Positions 8,678-17,124 of a DNA stretch of 45,734 nt are shown here, piece after piece (the first letter of the stretch is position 1; each line of letters begins with the position of its first letter). This DNA comes from RUG11241 sp964560085 (GTDB lineage Bacteria > Bacillota_I > Bacilli_A > RF39 > UBA660), in the NCBI GenBank assembly GCA_964560085.1, contig CAZLKF010000009.1, forward strand, positions 1-45,734, in the 5' to 3' direction. Below the pieces are notes generated by a model. That model saw only the letters and a program-made list of their open reading frames with translations. It searched no databases and had not been told where the DNA came from. A program made the position numbers and the translations under genes.

Positions 8678-8980
8678 ATGAAAGAAGAAGTATATGCATT
8701 TTTAAATAAAATTCCTAAAGGAAAAGTCACGACATATGGACAAATAGCTGAATATTTAGGTAATAAAAAATTGTCTAGAGTTGTTGGTAATATTTTACAT
8801 AATAATCCCGATGAAAATAAGTATCCTTGTTATAAAGTAGTTGACAGCAAAGGAAATTTATCCAAGAACTTTGCTTTTGGTGGAATTGTTAAACAACAAG
8901 AAAAATTGATTAATGATGGAATAAAAGTAAATAATTATAAAGTTGATTTAAATAAATATTTAATGAAATTAGAAAGATAA
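8678..8980 (+). CDS. MGMT-family DNA-binding/alkyltransferase-like protein
   Basis: This 100-residue protein corresponds to the DNA-binding C-terminal domain of O6-alkylguanine-DNA alkyltransferase. It has the helix motif GQIAEYLG, the arginine finger (Arg34 in LSRVVG) and an active-site-like PCYKVV with Cys51. Alkyltransferase-like proteins usually replace this cysteine, so retaining it leaves repair by methyl transfer possible, though the N-terminal domain of full MGMT is absent. It has its own promoter and lies 13 nt before a YjbR-EVE fusion, a possible DNA-modification context. Confidence 0.8.
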   Translation: MKEEVYAFLNKIPKGKVTTYGQIAEYLGNKKLSRVVGNILHNNPDENKYPCYKVVDSKGNLSKNFAFGGIVKQQEKLINDGIKVNNYKVDLNKYLMKLER

Positions 8981-8993
8981 GGATAAGAAATAT

Positions 8994-10010
8994 ATGAGTA
9001 TTGAGAATGAGATTTTTAAAAGAACACATGTTGATTTAGAAAAATTAAAAAAATATGGATTTTTAGAAGAAAATAATGAGTACAAATATTCTTGCAAATT
9101 TTTAAATGACAATTTTGAAGTTAACATTATTGTTAACAAAAATGGTGAAGTTTCTGGAAAAATCTATGATACAGAAACGGCTGAAGAATATACAAATATT
9201 AGATTAGAAAACAGTGTTGGTGAATTTGTTAATAGTGTAAAGACAGAATACAAGAATATTTTACAAGACATTAAAGAAAAATGCTTTGAAGAAAATTATT
9301 TTTTATTTGAACAAGCCAATAGAATTACAAAATATATTATCAACAAATATAAAGTTAAACCTGAGTTTTTGTGGGAAAATTCTAAGAATCATGGAGTTTT
9401 TAGAAATAAAAACAATAATAAATGGTTTGGCATTATTATGACTGTTGATAAATCAAAGTATTTTAATGATTCTGGTGATTTAGAAATTATGAATGTTAAG
9501 GTTTCTGAAAAAAAATTTAATGAATTATTGGATAGAAAAGGCTATTATAAAGCTTATCACATGAATAAAAAAAATTGGGTAACTTTTACTTTAGATGATA
9601 CAATTAAAGATGAAGAATTATATGAATTAATTGATTCATCGTACGATTTAATAAATTCTTCAGAAATTTGGATTGTACCTGCAAATCCTAAATTTTATGA
9701 TATTATGGATCACTTTAATAAAACAGATATTGTTGAATGGAAGCAATCTAGTGATGTTCATGTTGGAGACAGTGTTTACATTTATGTTGGTAGTCCATAT
9801 TCAGCTATTCTTTATAAATGTCAGGTACTTGAAGTAAATATTCCTTACGAATATCAAGACGATAACCTAAAAATGAATTATGTCATGAAACTTAAGCTTT
9901 TGAAGAAATATAAAGAAGATGAAATTACATTTAAAAGATTGAATAAATTAGGAATAAATGCAATAAGGGGCCCTAGAAAAGTTTCAGAGCAAATTGCAAA
10001 GGATTTTTAA
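8994..10010 (+). CDS. MmcQ/YjbR-type domain fused to an EVE domain
   Basis: The 338-residue protein has two parts. Residues 1 to about 222 resemble the MmcQ/YjbR (CyaY-like fold) family, with FEQANRITKYIINKY, FLWENSKNHGVFRNKNNNKWF and the late GYYKAYHMNKKNWVTFTLD. Residues 225-338 match an EVE (PUA-like) domain: WIVPANPKFYDIMDHF, VHVGDSVYIYVGSPYSAILYKC. EVE domains bind modified bases in DNA or RNA. With the MGMT-like gene immediately upstream this suggests a role with altered nucleobases, which is inference. No nuclease domain is attached. Confidence 0.8.
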   Translation: MSIENEIFKRTHVDLEKLKKYGFLEENNEYKYSCKFLNDNFEVNIIVNKNGEVSGKIYDTETAEEYTNIRLENSVGEFVNSVKTEYKNILQDIKEKCFEENYFLFEQANRITKYIINKYKVKPEFLWENSKNHGVFRNKNNNKWFGIIMTVDKSKYFNDSGDLEIMNVKVSEKKFNELLDRKGYYKAYHMNKKNWVTFTLDDTIKDEELYELIDSSYDLINSSEIWIVPANPKFYDIMDHFNKTDIVEWKQSSDVHVGDSVYIYVGSPYSAILYKCQVLEVNIPYEYQDDNLKMNYVMKLKLLKKYKEDEITFKRLNKLGINAIRGPRKVSEQIAKDF

Positions 10011-10038
10011 GGATAAAAATGATAGGAAGGAAATTTGT

Positions 10039-10207
10039 ATGAAGAAAAATAATAAAGAAAAAGCCACTTATATATATGCCTATTGGAATGTGTTTAGGAA
10101 TGATAATTGGTATGATGTTTGAAAATGGATTGGCAATTGGTTTATCCTTAGGAATGGCCGTTGGTTTAATTGTCGGCACATATTTAGATAATAAAGAAAA
10201 GAATTAA
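10039..10207 (+). pseudogene. frameshifted small glycine-zipper-type membrane protein
   Basis: A good ribosome site (AGGAAGG) precedes an ATG at 10039 that reads MKKNNKEKATYIY and then runs out of frame, stopping at 10120-10122. The downstream frame, from 10076, encodes MPIGMCLGMIIGMMFENG and a Gly-spaced membrane helix ending at 10207. The two halves join cleanly if one TA unit is added to the (TA)4 tract at 10069-10076, giving a 56-residue protein of a familiar kind (KATYI...PIGMCLGM). It may be a true mutation, a slippage variant or an assembly error. The stop lies inside the terminator. Confidence 0.65.
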
Positions 10208-10220
10208 AAGTTCTTTTTTT
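10197..10220 (+). terminator. terminator fused to the next promoter
   Basis: AAAAGAA and TTCTTTT pair around a 7-nt loop that contains the stop codon of the preceding small gene, followed by a T-run. A TATAAT begins 4 nt later. Confidence 0.75.
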
Positions 10221-10224
10221 GTTG

Positions 10225-10230
10225 TATAAT
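10225..10230 (+). promoter_or_regulatory. -10 element of the serine hydrolase gene
   Basis: TATAAT preceded by GTTG. It overlaps an in-frame TTG at 10219, which argues against that codon being the start. Confidence 0.65.
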
Positions 10231-10251
10231 ATAATTGAAAAGAGGTATAAA

Positions 10252-11238
10252 ATGAGTTTTGATGAACTGCACAATATCATTGAGAAAAAACAACCCAATA
10301 TATGCCAAATAGTCGGTTATAAAAAAGGAGTAAAAGTTTATGGTGACACGTGGAATAATTATAAATCAGATGATACTTGTCATGTAATGTCAGTAACTAA
10401 AAGTATTGTTTCTATTCTAATAGGTATTGCCATTGACAAAGGTTATATAAAAAGCATAGATCAAAGTGTATTGGATTTTTTCCCTGAATATAAAATAAAA
10501 AGAGGAGAAAAAACGATTCAACAAGTCACTATCAGACATTTATTAACAATGAAAGCTCCATATAAATACAAATATGAACCATGGGTAAAAGTTTGTACAA
10601 GTGAAGATTGGTCGATTACGGCTTTAGATTTTCTTGGTGGGTGTAAGGGCTTAACAGATGAATTTAAATATTCAACTTTAGGAATTCATATCTTAACAGG
10701 AATTATATATAAAACATCGGGGATGAAACCAGTTGATTTTGCTAACAAATACTTATTTGAGCCAATCGATGTTCAAAAACATGAAAATTATTTAGCAGAA
10801 ACAGCAGTGGAACATAAAGAATTTATGGTTTCTAAAACACCGAAAAAAAACATTTGGTTTTGTGATCCCCAAGGCGTTGGAACCGCAGGATATGGTTTAT
10901 GTTTTTCAGCTGAAGATATGGCTAGAATTGGCCAATTGTGTTTAGATAAAGGGAAATATGGAAATAACCAAATTATTTCTTCTGACTGGATTGAAGAAAT
11001 GATAAAACCATATTATAAAAGTGGTGAAGAATTTAGATATATGTCATATGGTTATTTATGGTGGATTATTGATTATGATAAAAAAATATATGCTGCAATT
11101 GGTAATAGTGGCAATGTTATATATATAAATACAAAGGAAAACATTGTCATTGCTGTGACTTCATATTTTAAACCAACTATTTTTGATCGAATTGATTTTA
11201 TTCAAGAATATGTTGAACCATTCATAGCATCATTATAA
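10252..11238 (+). CDS. serine hydrolase, class C beta-lactamase/PBP fold
   Basis: A 328-residue protein with the serine nucleophile motif Ser47-Val-Thr-Lys50 (MSVTKSIVS), a Tyr140-Ser-Thr replacing the usual YSN, and a C-terminal IGNSGNVIYINTKENIVIAV strand where KTG/HTG is expected. These features place it with beta-lactamase-related serine hydrolases and esterases rather than true AmpC enzymes. No signal peptide is visible, so it is likely cytoplasmic. The start at 10252 follows GAGG and avoids the promoter. The GNAT-YoaP gene begins 11 nt after it. Confidence 0.85.
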   Translation: MSFDELHNIIEKKQPNICQIVGYKKGVKVYGDTWNNYKSDDTCHVMSVTKSIVSILIGIAIDKGYIKSIDQSVLDFFPEYKIKRGEKTIQQVTIRHLLTMKAPYKYKYEPWVKVCTSEDWSITALDFLGGCKGLTDEFKYSTLGIHILTGIIYKTSGMKPVDFANKYLFEPIDVQKHENYLAETAVEHKEFMVSKTPKKNIWFCDPQGVGTAGYGLCFSAEDMARIGQLCLDKGKYGNNQIISSDWIEEMIKPYYKSGEEFRYMSYGYLWWIIDYDKKIYAAIGNSGNVIYINTKENIVIAVTSYFKPTIFDRIDFIQEYVEPFIASL

Positions 11239-11249
11239 TAGGAGAAATT

Positions 11250-11993
11250 ATGGAAGAATTTATAAATTTAACTAATGAAAATATTGAAGAAGAAACTTTA
11301 TGTTGTCTTGTTCGAAGTCATAAAACAAATCCTGGTGTTGAAGCTAAAAGAAATTGGCTCAAAGAGCGCTTGAAAGAAGGACATATCTATCGTAAACTAA
11401 ACAAGAAAGCAACTGTTTTTATTGAATATGCACCACTTGAATATGCTTGGGTGCCAATAATTGGTGAAAATTATTATTACATTTATTGCCTTTGGGTTGA
11501 TGGAGAATATAAAGGAAAAGGTTATGGAAAAAAATTAATGGATTATTGTATTGCCGATGCTAAAAAGAATAATAAATCCGGTGTTTGTATGTTAGGAGCT
11601 AAAAAACAAAAACATTGGTTATCTAATCAAGACTTTGCTAAAAAATTTGGTTTTAAAGTTGTCGATGAAAATGACAGATATGAATTACTTGCTCTTTCAT
11701 TTGATGATACCATACCTGAATTTACAAAAAATGCTAAAACAATGACAATAGATAGTAAAGATTTGACAATTTATTATGATATGCAATGCCCTTATAGTTA
11801 CCAAATGATTGAAGGAATAAAAAATTATTGCAGCATTAATAATATTCCCTTGTCTTTAATCAAGGTTGATACTTTAAAACAAGCTAAAGAATTACCATGT
11901 GTATTCAATAATTGGGCAGTATTTTATAATGGCAAATTTATAACGGTAAATTTATTGGACATTGCATCTTTAGAAAAAATTATAAAAGATTGA
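11250..11993 (+). CDS. GNAT acetyltransferase with C-terminal YoaP domain
   Basis: The 247-residue protein joins a GNAT domain (residues 1-150, acetyl-CoA loop YKGKGYGKKLMDY at 88-99) to a thioredoxin-like YoaP domain (about 170-247) with Cys180-Pro-Tyr-Ser. The conserved LPCVFNNWAVFYNGKF segment is present. Bacillus subtilis YoaP has this architecture; the acetyl acceptor is unknown. A paralogue lies at 15765. The pair brackets an ABC exporter. The stop overlaps a possible TTG start of the next gene. Confidence 0.85.
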   Translation: MEEFINLTNENIEEETLCCLVRSHKTNPGVEAKRNWLKERLKEGHIYRKLNKKATVFIEYAPLEYAWVPIIGENYYYIYCLWVDGEYKGKGYGKKLMDYCIADAKKNNKSGVCMLGAKKQKHWLSNQDFAKKFGFKVVDENDRYELLALSFDDTIPEFTKNAKTMTIDSKDLTIYYDMQCPYSYQMIEGIKNYCSINNIPLSLIKVDTLKQAKELPCVFNNWAVFYNGKFITVNLLDIASLEKIIKD

Positions 11994-12403
11994 AAGAATT
12001 AGATATGAAAAAATGTGAATTAGAAAGACTCATTGGAACTTTAAAAACAACCGTTTTTTATGAAATGATTGAAAAAATTAATTCATTATATGAGATGGAT
12101 CAAACTTGGAATAATGGCGGAAAACGTTGGGATTACGAATACAAATTTAGAAGAGGCGGGAAAACTTTATGCGCTTTTTACTTCAAAGAGAATGTATTAG
12201 GTTTGATGATTATTTTTGGAGCTACTGAAAGAACTAAATTAGAAGAAATAAGAGAAAATCTTACAGATGAAACTTTGAGGGAATATGATGAATCTAAAAC
12301 ATTTCATGATGGTAAATGGGTTATGTTTGATGTTAATGATATTTCTCAATTTAATGATTTTGAAAAATTACTTCTAATTAAAAGAAAACCAAATAAAAGA
12401 TAG
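11990..12403 (+). CDS. DUF3788 family protein
   Basis: This product matches DUF3788: WNNGGKRWDYEYKFRRGGKTLCAFYF, a mid-section LGLMIIFGATER, FHDGKWVMFDV and a C-terminal LLIKRKPNKR. The function is unknown; it may be a small ligand-binding fold. Two starts are possible: TTG at 11990, overlapping the upstream stop (TTGA), or ATG at 12005 with a weak AAAGAA ahead. I give the longer form because coupling is plausible, but the ATG is about equally likely. The stop codon lies in the terminator stem. Confidence 0.75.
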   Translation: MKELDMKKCELERLIGTLKTTVFYEMIEKINSLYEMDQTWNNGGKRWDYEYKFRRGGKTLCAFYFKENVLGLMIIFGATERTKLEEIRENLTDETLREYDESKTFHDGKWVMFDVNDISQFNDFEKLLLIKRKPNKR

Positions 12404-12422
12404 AATATTTATCTTTTTTTTT
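12395..12422 (+). terminator. terminator fused to the next promoter
   Basis: AAAAGATA and TATCTTTT form an 8-bp stem, with the stop TAG at its upstream foot and nine T after it. A TATAAT follows a single G. Confidence 0.85.
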
Positions 12423-12423
12423 G

Positions 12424-12429
12424 TATAAT
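12424..12429 (+). promoter_or_regulatory. -10 element of the ABC exporter operon
   Basis: TATAAT lies 1 nt after the T-run and 24 nt before the ATG at 12453. Confidence 0.65.
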
Positions 12430-12452
12430 TAGATAGATTGGAGAAATAGTAT

Positions 12453-13391
12453 ATGGAAAAAATAATTGAAGTGATGAATTTGACTAAAGAATATAATAGT
12501 TTAAAAGCTGTTGATGATTTAACATTTGAAGTTAGGAAAGGTGAAATATTAGGTCTTTTAGGTCCTAATGGTAGTGGTAAATCAACAACAATAAATTGTA
12601 TTTTATCATTATTAAATTTTAGCAATGGTAAAATTAAAATATTTGGTCAAGAAATGAAACCAGATGCTTATGATATTAAAAGAAAATTAGGTGTTGTTTT
12701 TCAAGATGTAGCTTTATTTGATGAATTGACTGTTGTTGAAAATATTGACTATTTCTGTGGACTTTATATTAACAACCAAGAAACAAGGAAAATGTACGTT
12801 GAAGAAGCAATTAAATTAGTTGGATTAGAAGAGTTTAAGAAGTATTATCCTAAACAATTATCAGGCGGTTTATTACGAAGATTAAATATTGCTTGTGGTA
12901 TTGCTCATAAACCAGAAATAATATTTTTAGATGAACCTACAGTTGCTGTTGATCCTCAAAGTCGCAACAATATTTTAGATGGCATAAAGAAATTGCGTGA
13001 TAATGGTTCAACAATTATTTATACAACTCATTATATGGAAGAAGTAGAGATTATTTGTGATCGTGTTATTATCTTAGATAAAGGCAAAATATTAGCCGAA
13101 GGCACTTGCGATGAATTAAAGGAATTAGCAAACATTGAAGAAAAAGTGACAGTTGAAGTAACTGATTTAAAGTCAGAAATAATTGAGAAAATAAAAGAAA
13201 TGAAAAATGTTGATGAAGTAACATATAATAACAATGTTTTATTTATTACTTATATGAAAGGTCAAAATAATCTTGTAACTTTAATTGACTACTTAAAAAA
13301 AGAAGATGTTTCTTATAGTAAAATATATTCAGAAAGACCAACATTAAACGATGTATTCCTATTTCTAACAGGAAAGGAATTACGTGATTAA
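12453..13391 (+). CDS. ABC-2 type exporter ATP-binding protein
   Basis: A 312-residue ATPase of the drug/antibiotic exporter type: Walker A GPNGSGKST (around residue 37), Q-loop VVFQDVAL, signature LSGGLLRRL, Walker B IIFLDEPTV, H-loop TTHYMEE. The C-terminal 80 residues form the extra regulatory domain usual in this group. The start has a GGAGA ribosome site. Two permease subunits follow with no gap or with overlap, so the three genes make one exporter. The substrate cannot be inferred. Confidence 0.9.
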   Translation: MEKIIEVMNLTKEYNSLKAVDDLTFEVRKGEILGLLGPNGSGKSTTINCILSLLNFSNGKIKIFGQEMKPDAYDIKRKLGVVFQDVALFDELTVVENIDYFCGLYINNQETRKMYVEEAIKLVGLEEFKKYYPKQLSGGLLRRLNIACGIAHKPEIIFLDEPTVAVDPQSRNNILDGIKKLRDNGSTIIYTTHYMEEVEIICDRVIILDKGKILAEGTCDELKELANIEEKVTVEVTDLKSEIIEKIKEMKNVDEVTYNNNVLFITYMKGQNNLVTLIDYLKKEDVSYSKIYSERPTLNDVFLFLTGKELRD

Positions 13392-14573
13392 ATGTTTATT
13401 CATAATTTTAAATATGCCTTTAAAGTTCTTTTTCGAAATAAGTCTTTAATATTTTGGACCTTTGCTTTTCCTATTATTTTAGCAGTGTTTTTTAATATGG
13501 CTTTTAAGGATATTGAAAGCAATGAGAAATTAGATATTATTGATATTGCAATTATTGATAATGATGATTTTAATAATAATCAAGTTATGAAAGAAACATT
13601 CAAGATTTTAAGCGATGATTTAAACGACCAAAAATTATTTAAGATTCAATATACTGATTTAGAGGATGCAAATAATTTGCTTCAAGATAACGAGATTATT
13701 GGATATTTGCATATTGAAAATAATAAATCCAATATCATAATTAAAGCTAATGGAATTAATCAAACAATCTTTAAGTACGTTGTTGAAGAAATTAATCAGA
13801 ATATTGTAATTACTGATGAATTAGCCAAAAAAGAAATTAGCAAACAAATTGGAAATGGCAACAAAGTTATTAATTACGAAGAAATATATAAAAATATTGC
13901 TAGTCTTATTCAAAAAGAAGAAGTAAATGTTAAAAATACTTCAAGTAACAATTTGAGTTATACGATGATTGAGTTTTATACTTTAATCGCGATGACTTGT
14001 TTATATGGAGGAATATTAGGAACCGTTTGCATTAATAAAAATTTAGCAAATATGAGTAGTAATGGAAAAAGGGTATCTATAACACCAATTAGTAAAGGGA
14101 AAATAATTTTTAGTAGTGTGCTTGCTAGTTATATTGTTCAAACAATTGGTGTTACCATTCTTCTTTTGTTTACAACTTTAGTTTTAAATGTTAATTATGG
14201 TGAGAATTTATTGCTAATTATTGTTCTTGCTTTAGTTGGTAGCTTAGCAGGGTTATCTCTTGGCGTATTTGTTGGAACTGTATTTAAAACTAATGAAAAT
14301 ACAAAAACAGGTATAATTATTTCATTTACAATGTTAGCTTGTTTCTTTTCAGGGATGATGGGGATTTCATTAAAATATATCATTGATAAAAATGTACCTT
14401 TTATTAATAAAATAAATCCAGCCAGTATGATAACAGATGGATTCTATTCATTATATTATTATGATACTATGGATCGTTATATATTTAATGTTGTAAGCCT
14501 TTTGGTATTTTCTTTAATATTACTATTTATCGCCTTTATGAGTTTAAGGAGGCAAAAGTATGACAGTATTTAA
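13392..14573 (+). CDS. ABC-2 type permease subunit 1
   Basis: The 393-residue protein has the ABC-2 layout: a first membrane helix (FRNKSLIFWTFAFPIILAVFF), a large extracytoplasmic domain (residues 45-190) and a C-terminal block of five helices with GTVFKTNENTKTG and NPASMITDGFYSLYYY. The ATG directly follows the ATPase stop. It probably heterodimerises with the next protein, which overlaps it by 14 nt. Confidence 0.85.
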   Translation: MFIHNFKYAFKVLFRNKSLIFWTFAFPIILAVFFNMAFKDIESNEKLDIIDIAIIDNDDFNNNQVMKETFKILSDDLNDQKLFKIQYTDLEDANNLLQDNEIIGYLHIENNKSNIIIKANGINQTIFKYVVEEINQNIVITDELAKKEISKQIGNGNKVINYEEIYKNIASLIQKEEVNVKNTSSNNLSYTMIEFYTLIAMTCLYGGILGTVCINKNLANMSSNGKRVSITPISKGKIIFSSVLASYIVQTIGVTILLLFTTLVLNVNYGENLLLIIVLALVGSLAGLSLGVFVGTVFKTNENTKTGIIISFTMLACFFSGMMGISLKYIIDKNVPFINKINPASMITDGFYSLYYYDTMDRYIFNVVSLLVFSLILLFIAFMSLRRQKYDSI

Positions 14574-15705
14574 AACAGCTCTAAAAATATTAAATAAGTG
14601 TAAAGTTCCAATCATAATGTATACGGTTTTCTTGATTGCTTTTGGAAGTCTTAGTTTTCAATCAACTGATAATACAACTTCTTTTAGTGCAACTAAACCA
14701 AGTATTTTGATTGTCAATAATGACGAAAGATTGGGAATTACTGATTCACTTATCACATATCTTGAAAGTATTTCCGAAGTGAAAAATATTGAAAATAATG
14801 CTGATGCTATCAGTGATGCTCTTTTCTATCGAGACATTAGTTATGTTATTTATATTCCTAAGGATTTCCGTAAAAACTTTTTGTTAGGATTAAAGCCAGA
14901 GATTGAAGTAAAGTCAACTAATGATTATGAAGCATCATTTGCTGAAATGAGATTAACTAGATATCTAGAAGTTGCGAATCTTTATTTGCAACAATTTAAT
15001 GAAGAGGATTTAATAAAAAAAATTGCTGAAACTTTTAAAGTAGAAACAGCAGTTAAAATTACTTCTCAACTAGATACAAATAAATTAGCAAAAGCAACAT
15101 CATATTATAATTTTGCTAACTATAGTATTTTAGCTGGTTCAGTTTATGTTATATGTTTGATATTAGCAAGTTTTAAAGAAAGTAAAGTTAATAAAAGAAC
15201 AATAATTAGTAGTATGAACATTAATAAGCATAATCGTTTGTTACTGATCTCTAATGGCTTGTTTTCGTTTATATTATGGCTAATATATATAATAATCAGT
15301 TTCGTATTAGTAGGAGATATTATGTTTTCACTTCATGGCTTGTTATATATAATAAATTCTTTTGTATTCGCTTTTTGTGCTTTAACGATTGCCTTTTTAA
15401 TCGGTAATATCGTCACGAATAAAGATATTATAAATGGCATTATTAATGTTGTATCTTTGGGTTCAAGCTTCTTATGTGGTGCTTTTGTACCAATGGAATT
15501 TTTACCTGCAAGTGTTTTTGAAATTTCCAAAATATTACCATCACATTGGTATATTCAAACCAATGAATTAATAAAAAAAATGGAAGTAATCAATATTGAA
15601 AATATAAAACCGATGATTATTAATAGTTTAATTCTTTTATTATTTGCAATTTTGTTTATTATAATTACAAATATCATTGCTCGTAAGAAAAGAAAAATAG
15701 GATAA
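14560..15705 (+). CDS. ABC-2 type permease subunit 2
   Basis: A 381-residue paralogue-like permease with the same layout: one N-terminal helix, an external domain (about residues 35-180) and five C-terminal helices containing FLCGAFVPMEFLP and LPSHWYIQTNELI, the usual ABC-2 signature region. Its consensus ribosome site AAGGAGG lies inside the upstream gene, whose end it overlaps. It completes the three-gene exporter and is followed by a strong terminator. Confidence 0.85.
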   Translation: MTVFKTALKILNKCKVPIIMYTVFLIAFGSLSFQSTDNTTSFSATKPSILIVNNDERLGITDSLITYLESISEVKNIENNADAISDALFYRDISYVIYIPKDFRKNFLLGLKPEIEVKSTNDYEASFAEMRLTRYLEVANLYLQQFNEEDLIKKIAETFKVETAVKITSQLDTNKLAKATSYYNFANYSILAGSVYVICLILASFKESKVNKRTIISSMNINKHNRLLLISNGLFSFILWLIYIIISFVLVGDIMFSLHGLLYIINSFVFAFCALTIAFLIGNIVTNKDIINGIINVVSLGSSFLCGAFVPMEFLPASVFEISKILPSHWYIQTNELIKKMEVINIENIKPMIINSLILLLFAILFIIITNIIARKKRKIG

Positions 15706-15731
15706 AAGCAGAAAAAAATTCTGCTTTTTTT
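15705..15731 (+). terminator. terminator fused to the next promoter
   Basis: AAAGCAG and CTGCTTT pair around a 9-nt loop, followed by a T-run. The extended -10 begins 4 nt after the run (hexamer). Confidence 0.85.
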
Positions 15732-15732
15732 G

Positions 15733-15741
15733 TGTTATAAT
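15733..15741 (+). promoter_or_regulatory. extended -10 promoter
   Basis: TGTTATAAT, 24 nt upstream of the ATG at 15765. Confidence 0.75.
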
Positions 15742-15764
15742 AAATATGTGAATAGGAGAGTTTT

Positions 15765-16505
15765 ATGAACGAATATATTAATTTAACAATCGAAAATATT
15801 GATAAAGAACATCTTTGTTGCGCAATAGGAGATCCAAAGCACAAAATTGGTGTTGATACTAAAAAAGAATGGATAAAAGAAAGAATAAAAGAAGGGCATG
15901 TTTTTCGCAAATTAAATGCACAAGGGAAAATTTTTATTGAATATGCACCACTAGAATATGCATGGACACCAATAAGTGGTGAAAATTTTGTTTATATTTA
16001 TTGTTTGTGGGTTGCAGGTTCATTTAAAGGACATCATTATGGAAAAGAACTTCTTGAATATGCAATTAATGATGCTAAAAGTAAAAATAAAAAAGGTTTA
16101 TGCACAATAAGTTCTAAAAAGAAGAAGCCTTTTTTAGCTGAAAAAACTTTTTTTGAACATTATGGCTTCAAAGTTGTTGATACAATTGGTGATTATGAGC
16201 TATTGGCTTTATCTTTTGATAAAGAACAACCAACATTTAATGATTCAGCAAAAAAAATGATAATAGACGATAAGAAATTTACTATTTACTATAGTCCAGA
16301 ATGCCCTTATACAGCAAATAGCATTAAAGAAATAAAGGAATATGCTGATGAAAATCAAATACCATTAAATATTATTAAAGTTGATAGTTGTAAAAAGGCC
16401 AAAGAAATGCCTTGTGTATTCAATAATTGGGCCAATTTTAAAGATGGAAAATTTATATCAAATACATTATTAAATAAAAATAGTTTTGAAAAATTAATAA
16501 AGTAA
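15765..16505 (+). CDS. GNAT acetyltransferase with C-terminal YoaP domain (second copy)
   Basis: A 246-residue paralogue of the gene at 11250, alike from end to end (NLTIENIDKEHLCC, FIEYAPLEYAWTPISGENFVYIYCLWV, MPCVFNNWANFKDGKF). The GNAT loop is FKGHHYGKELLEY, less canonical than the first copy because His-His replaces Gly-Lys/Gly. The YoaP half carries Cys-Pro-Tyr-Thr in place of CPYS. These changes suggest divergence after duplication and perhaps a different acceptor. It has its own promoter and is followed 12 nt later by the VanZ-like gene. Confidence 0.85.
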   Translation: MNEYINLTIENIDKEHLCCAIGDPKHKIGVDTKKEWIKERIKEGHVFRKLNAQGKIFIEYAPLEYAWTPISGENFVYIYCLWVAGSFKGHHYGKELLEYAINDAKSKNKKGLCTISSKKKKPFLAEKTFFEHYGFKVVDTIGDYELLALSFDKEQPTFNDSAKKMIIDDKKFTIYYSPECPYTANSIKEIKEYADENQIPLNIIKVDSCKKAKEMPCVFNNWANFKDGKFISNTLLNKNSFEKLIK

Positions 16506-16517
16506 GTATCAAATAAT

Positions 16518-17036
16518 ATGAAAATAATTATAGATTTTCTAGCTTTAATAATATTATACATTTTTGTTTTTTATAGAAGATGGTTGTCAAAAGGAAAGTT
16601 TATATTTGTAATAAATACACTCATATATGTGTATATTGCATTTGTTTTATATTTCACTTTAATGCCAATACTAACATCATTACCAACAATGTTTAATCAT
16701 CAATACACATTTATGAATTTAGAACCTTTTAGTGATGTAATACATGGTAGAGGCGATTTTATGCGTCAAATTGTCTTAAACATTATAATGATGATACCTT
16801 TTGGAATTTTAATTCCTTTTACCATGAATAACAAACATAAATTTTTTAAAACAATCGCTTTAACATTTATATTTAGTTTGATCATCGAAATTTTGCAACC
16901 ATTAATTAATGGAAATCGTTCATCTGATATTACAGATTTAATAACAAATGTTATTGGAGGAATTATTGGTTATCTATTTTATCTAATATGTAAGCAAAAA
17001 GTTTTCGAACTATTTAACCCAACTAAAAACAGATGA
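16518..17036 (+). CDS. VanZ-like family membrane protein
   Basis: The 172-residue protein has four to five membrane segments and the VanZ pattern: a helix followed by LYFTLMP, then NLEPFSD, RQIVLNIIMMIPFGILIP, SLIIEILQP and RSSDITDLITNVIGGIIGYLFY. VanZ itself gives low-level teicoplanin resistance, but most VanZ-like proteins have unknown roles at the envelope. The ribosome site is weak. The stop codon lies at the foot of the terminator. Confidence 0.9.
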   Translation: MKIIIDFLALIILYIFVFYRRWLSKGKFIFVINTLIYVYIAFVLYFTLMPILTSLPTMFNHQYTFMNLEPFSDVIHGRGDFMRQIVLNIIMMIPFGILIPFTMNNKHKFFKTIALTFIFSLIIEILQPLINGNRSSDITDLITNVIGGIIGYLFYLICKQKVFELFNPTKNR

Positions 17037-17065
17037 ATTATTAAATCAATTTTATCTGTTTTTTT
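17025..17065 (+). terminator. Rho-independent terminator
   Basis: AAAAACAGAT pairs with ATCTGTTTTT around a 19-nt loop, ending in a T-run. The stop TGA begins at the last base of the left arm. Confidence 0.75.
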
Positions 17066-17092
17066 AAATAATAAAAAAAATCAAAAAAAGGG

Positions 17093-17120
17093 TTGAAGTA
17101 TAAATTATACTTGCTACAAT
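17093..17120 (+). promoter_or_regulatory. promoter of the TrmO-like gene, with operator-like palindrome in the spacer
   Basis: A -35 TTGAAG (17093-17098), 16-bp spacer and extended -10 TGC-TACAAT (hexamer 17115-17120). The spacer and the end of the -35 contain the palindrome AAGTATA-AAT-TATACTT (17096-17112), well placed for a repressor. Confidence 0.6.
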
Positions 17121-17124
17121 TATA

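Noticed and set aside
10219..10251. Longer N-terminus of the serine hydrolase
   Set aside because: The TTG at 10219 lies at the T-run/-10 junction, upstream of where RNA would start.
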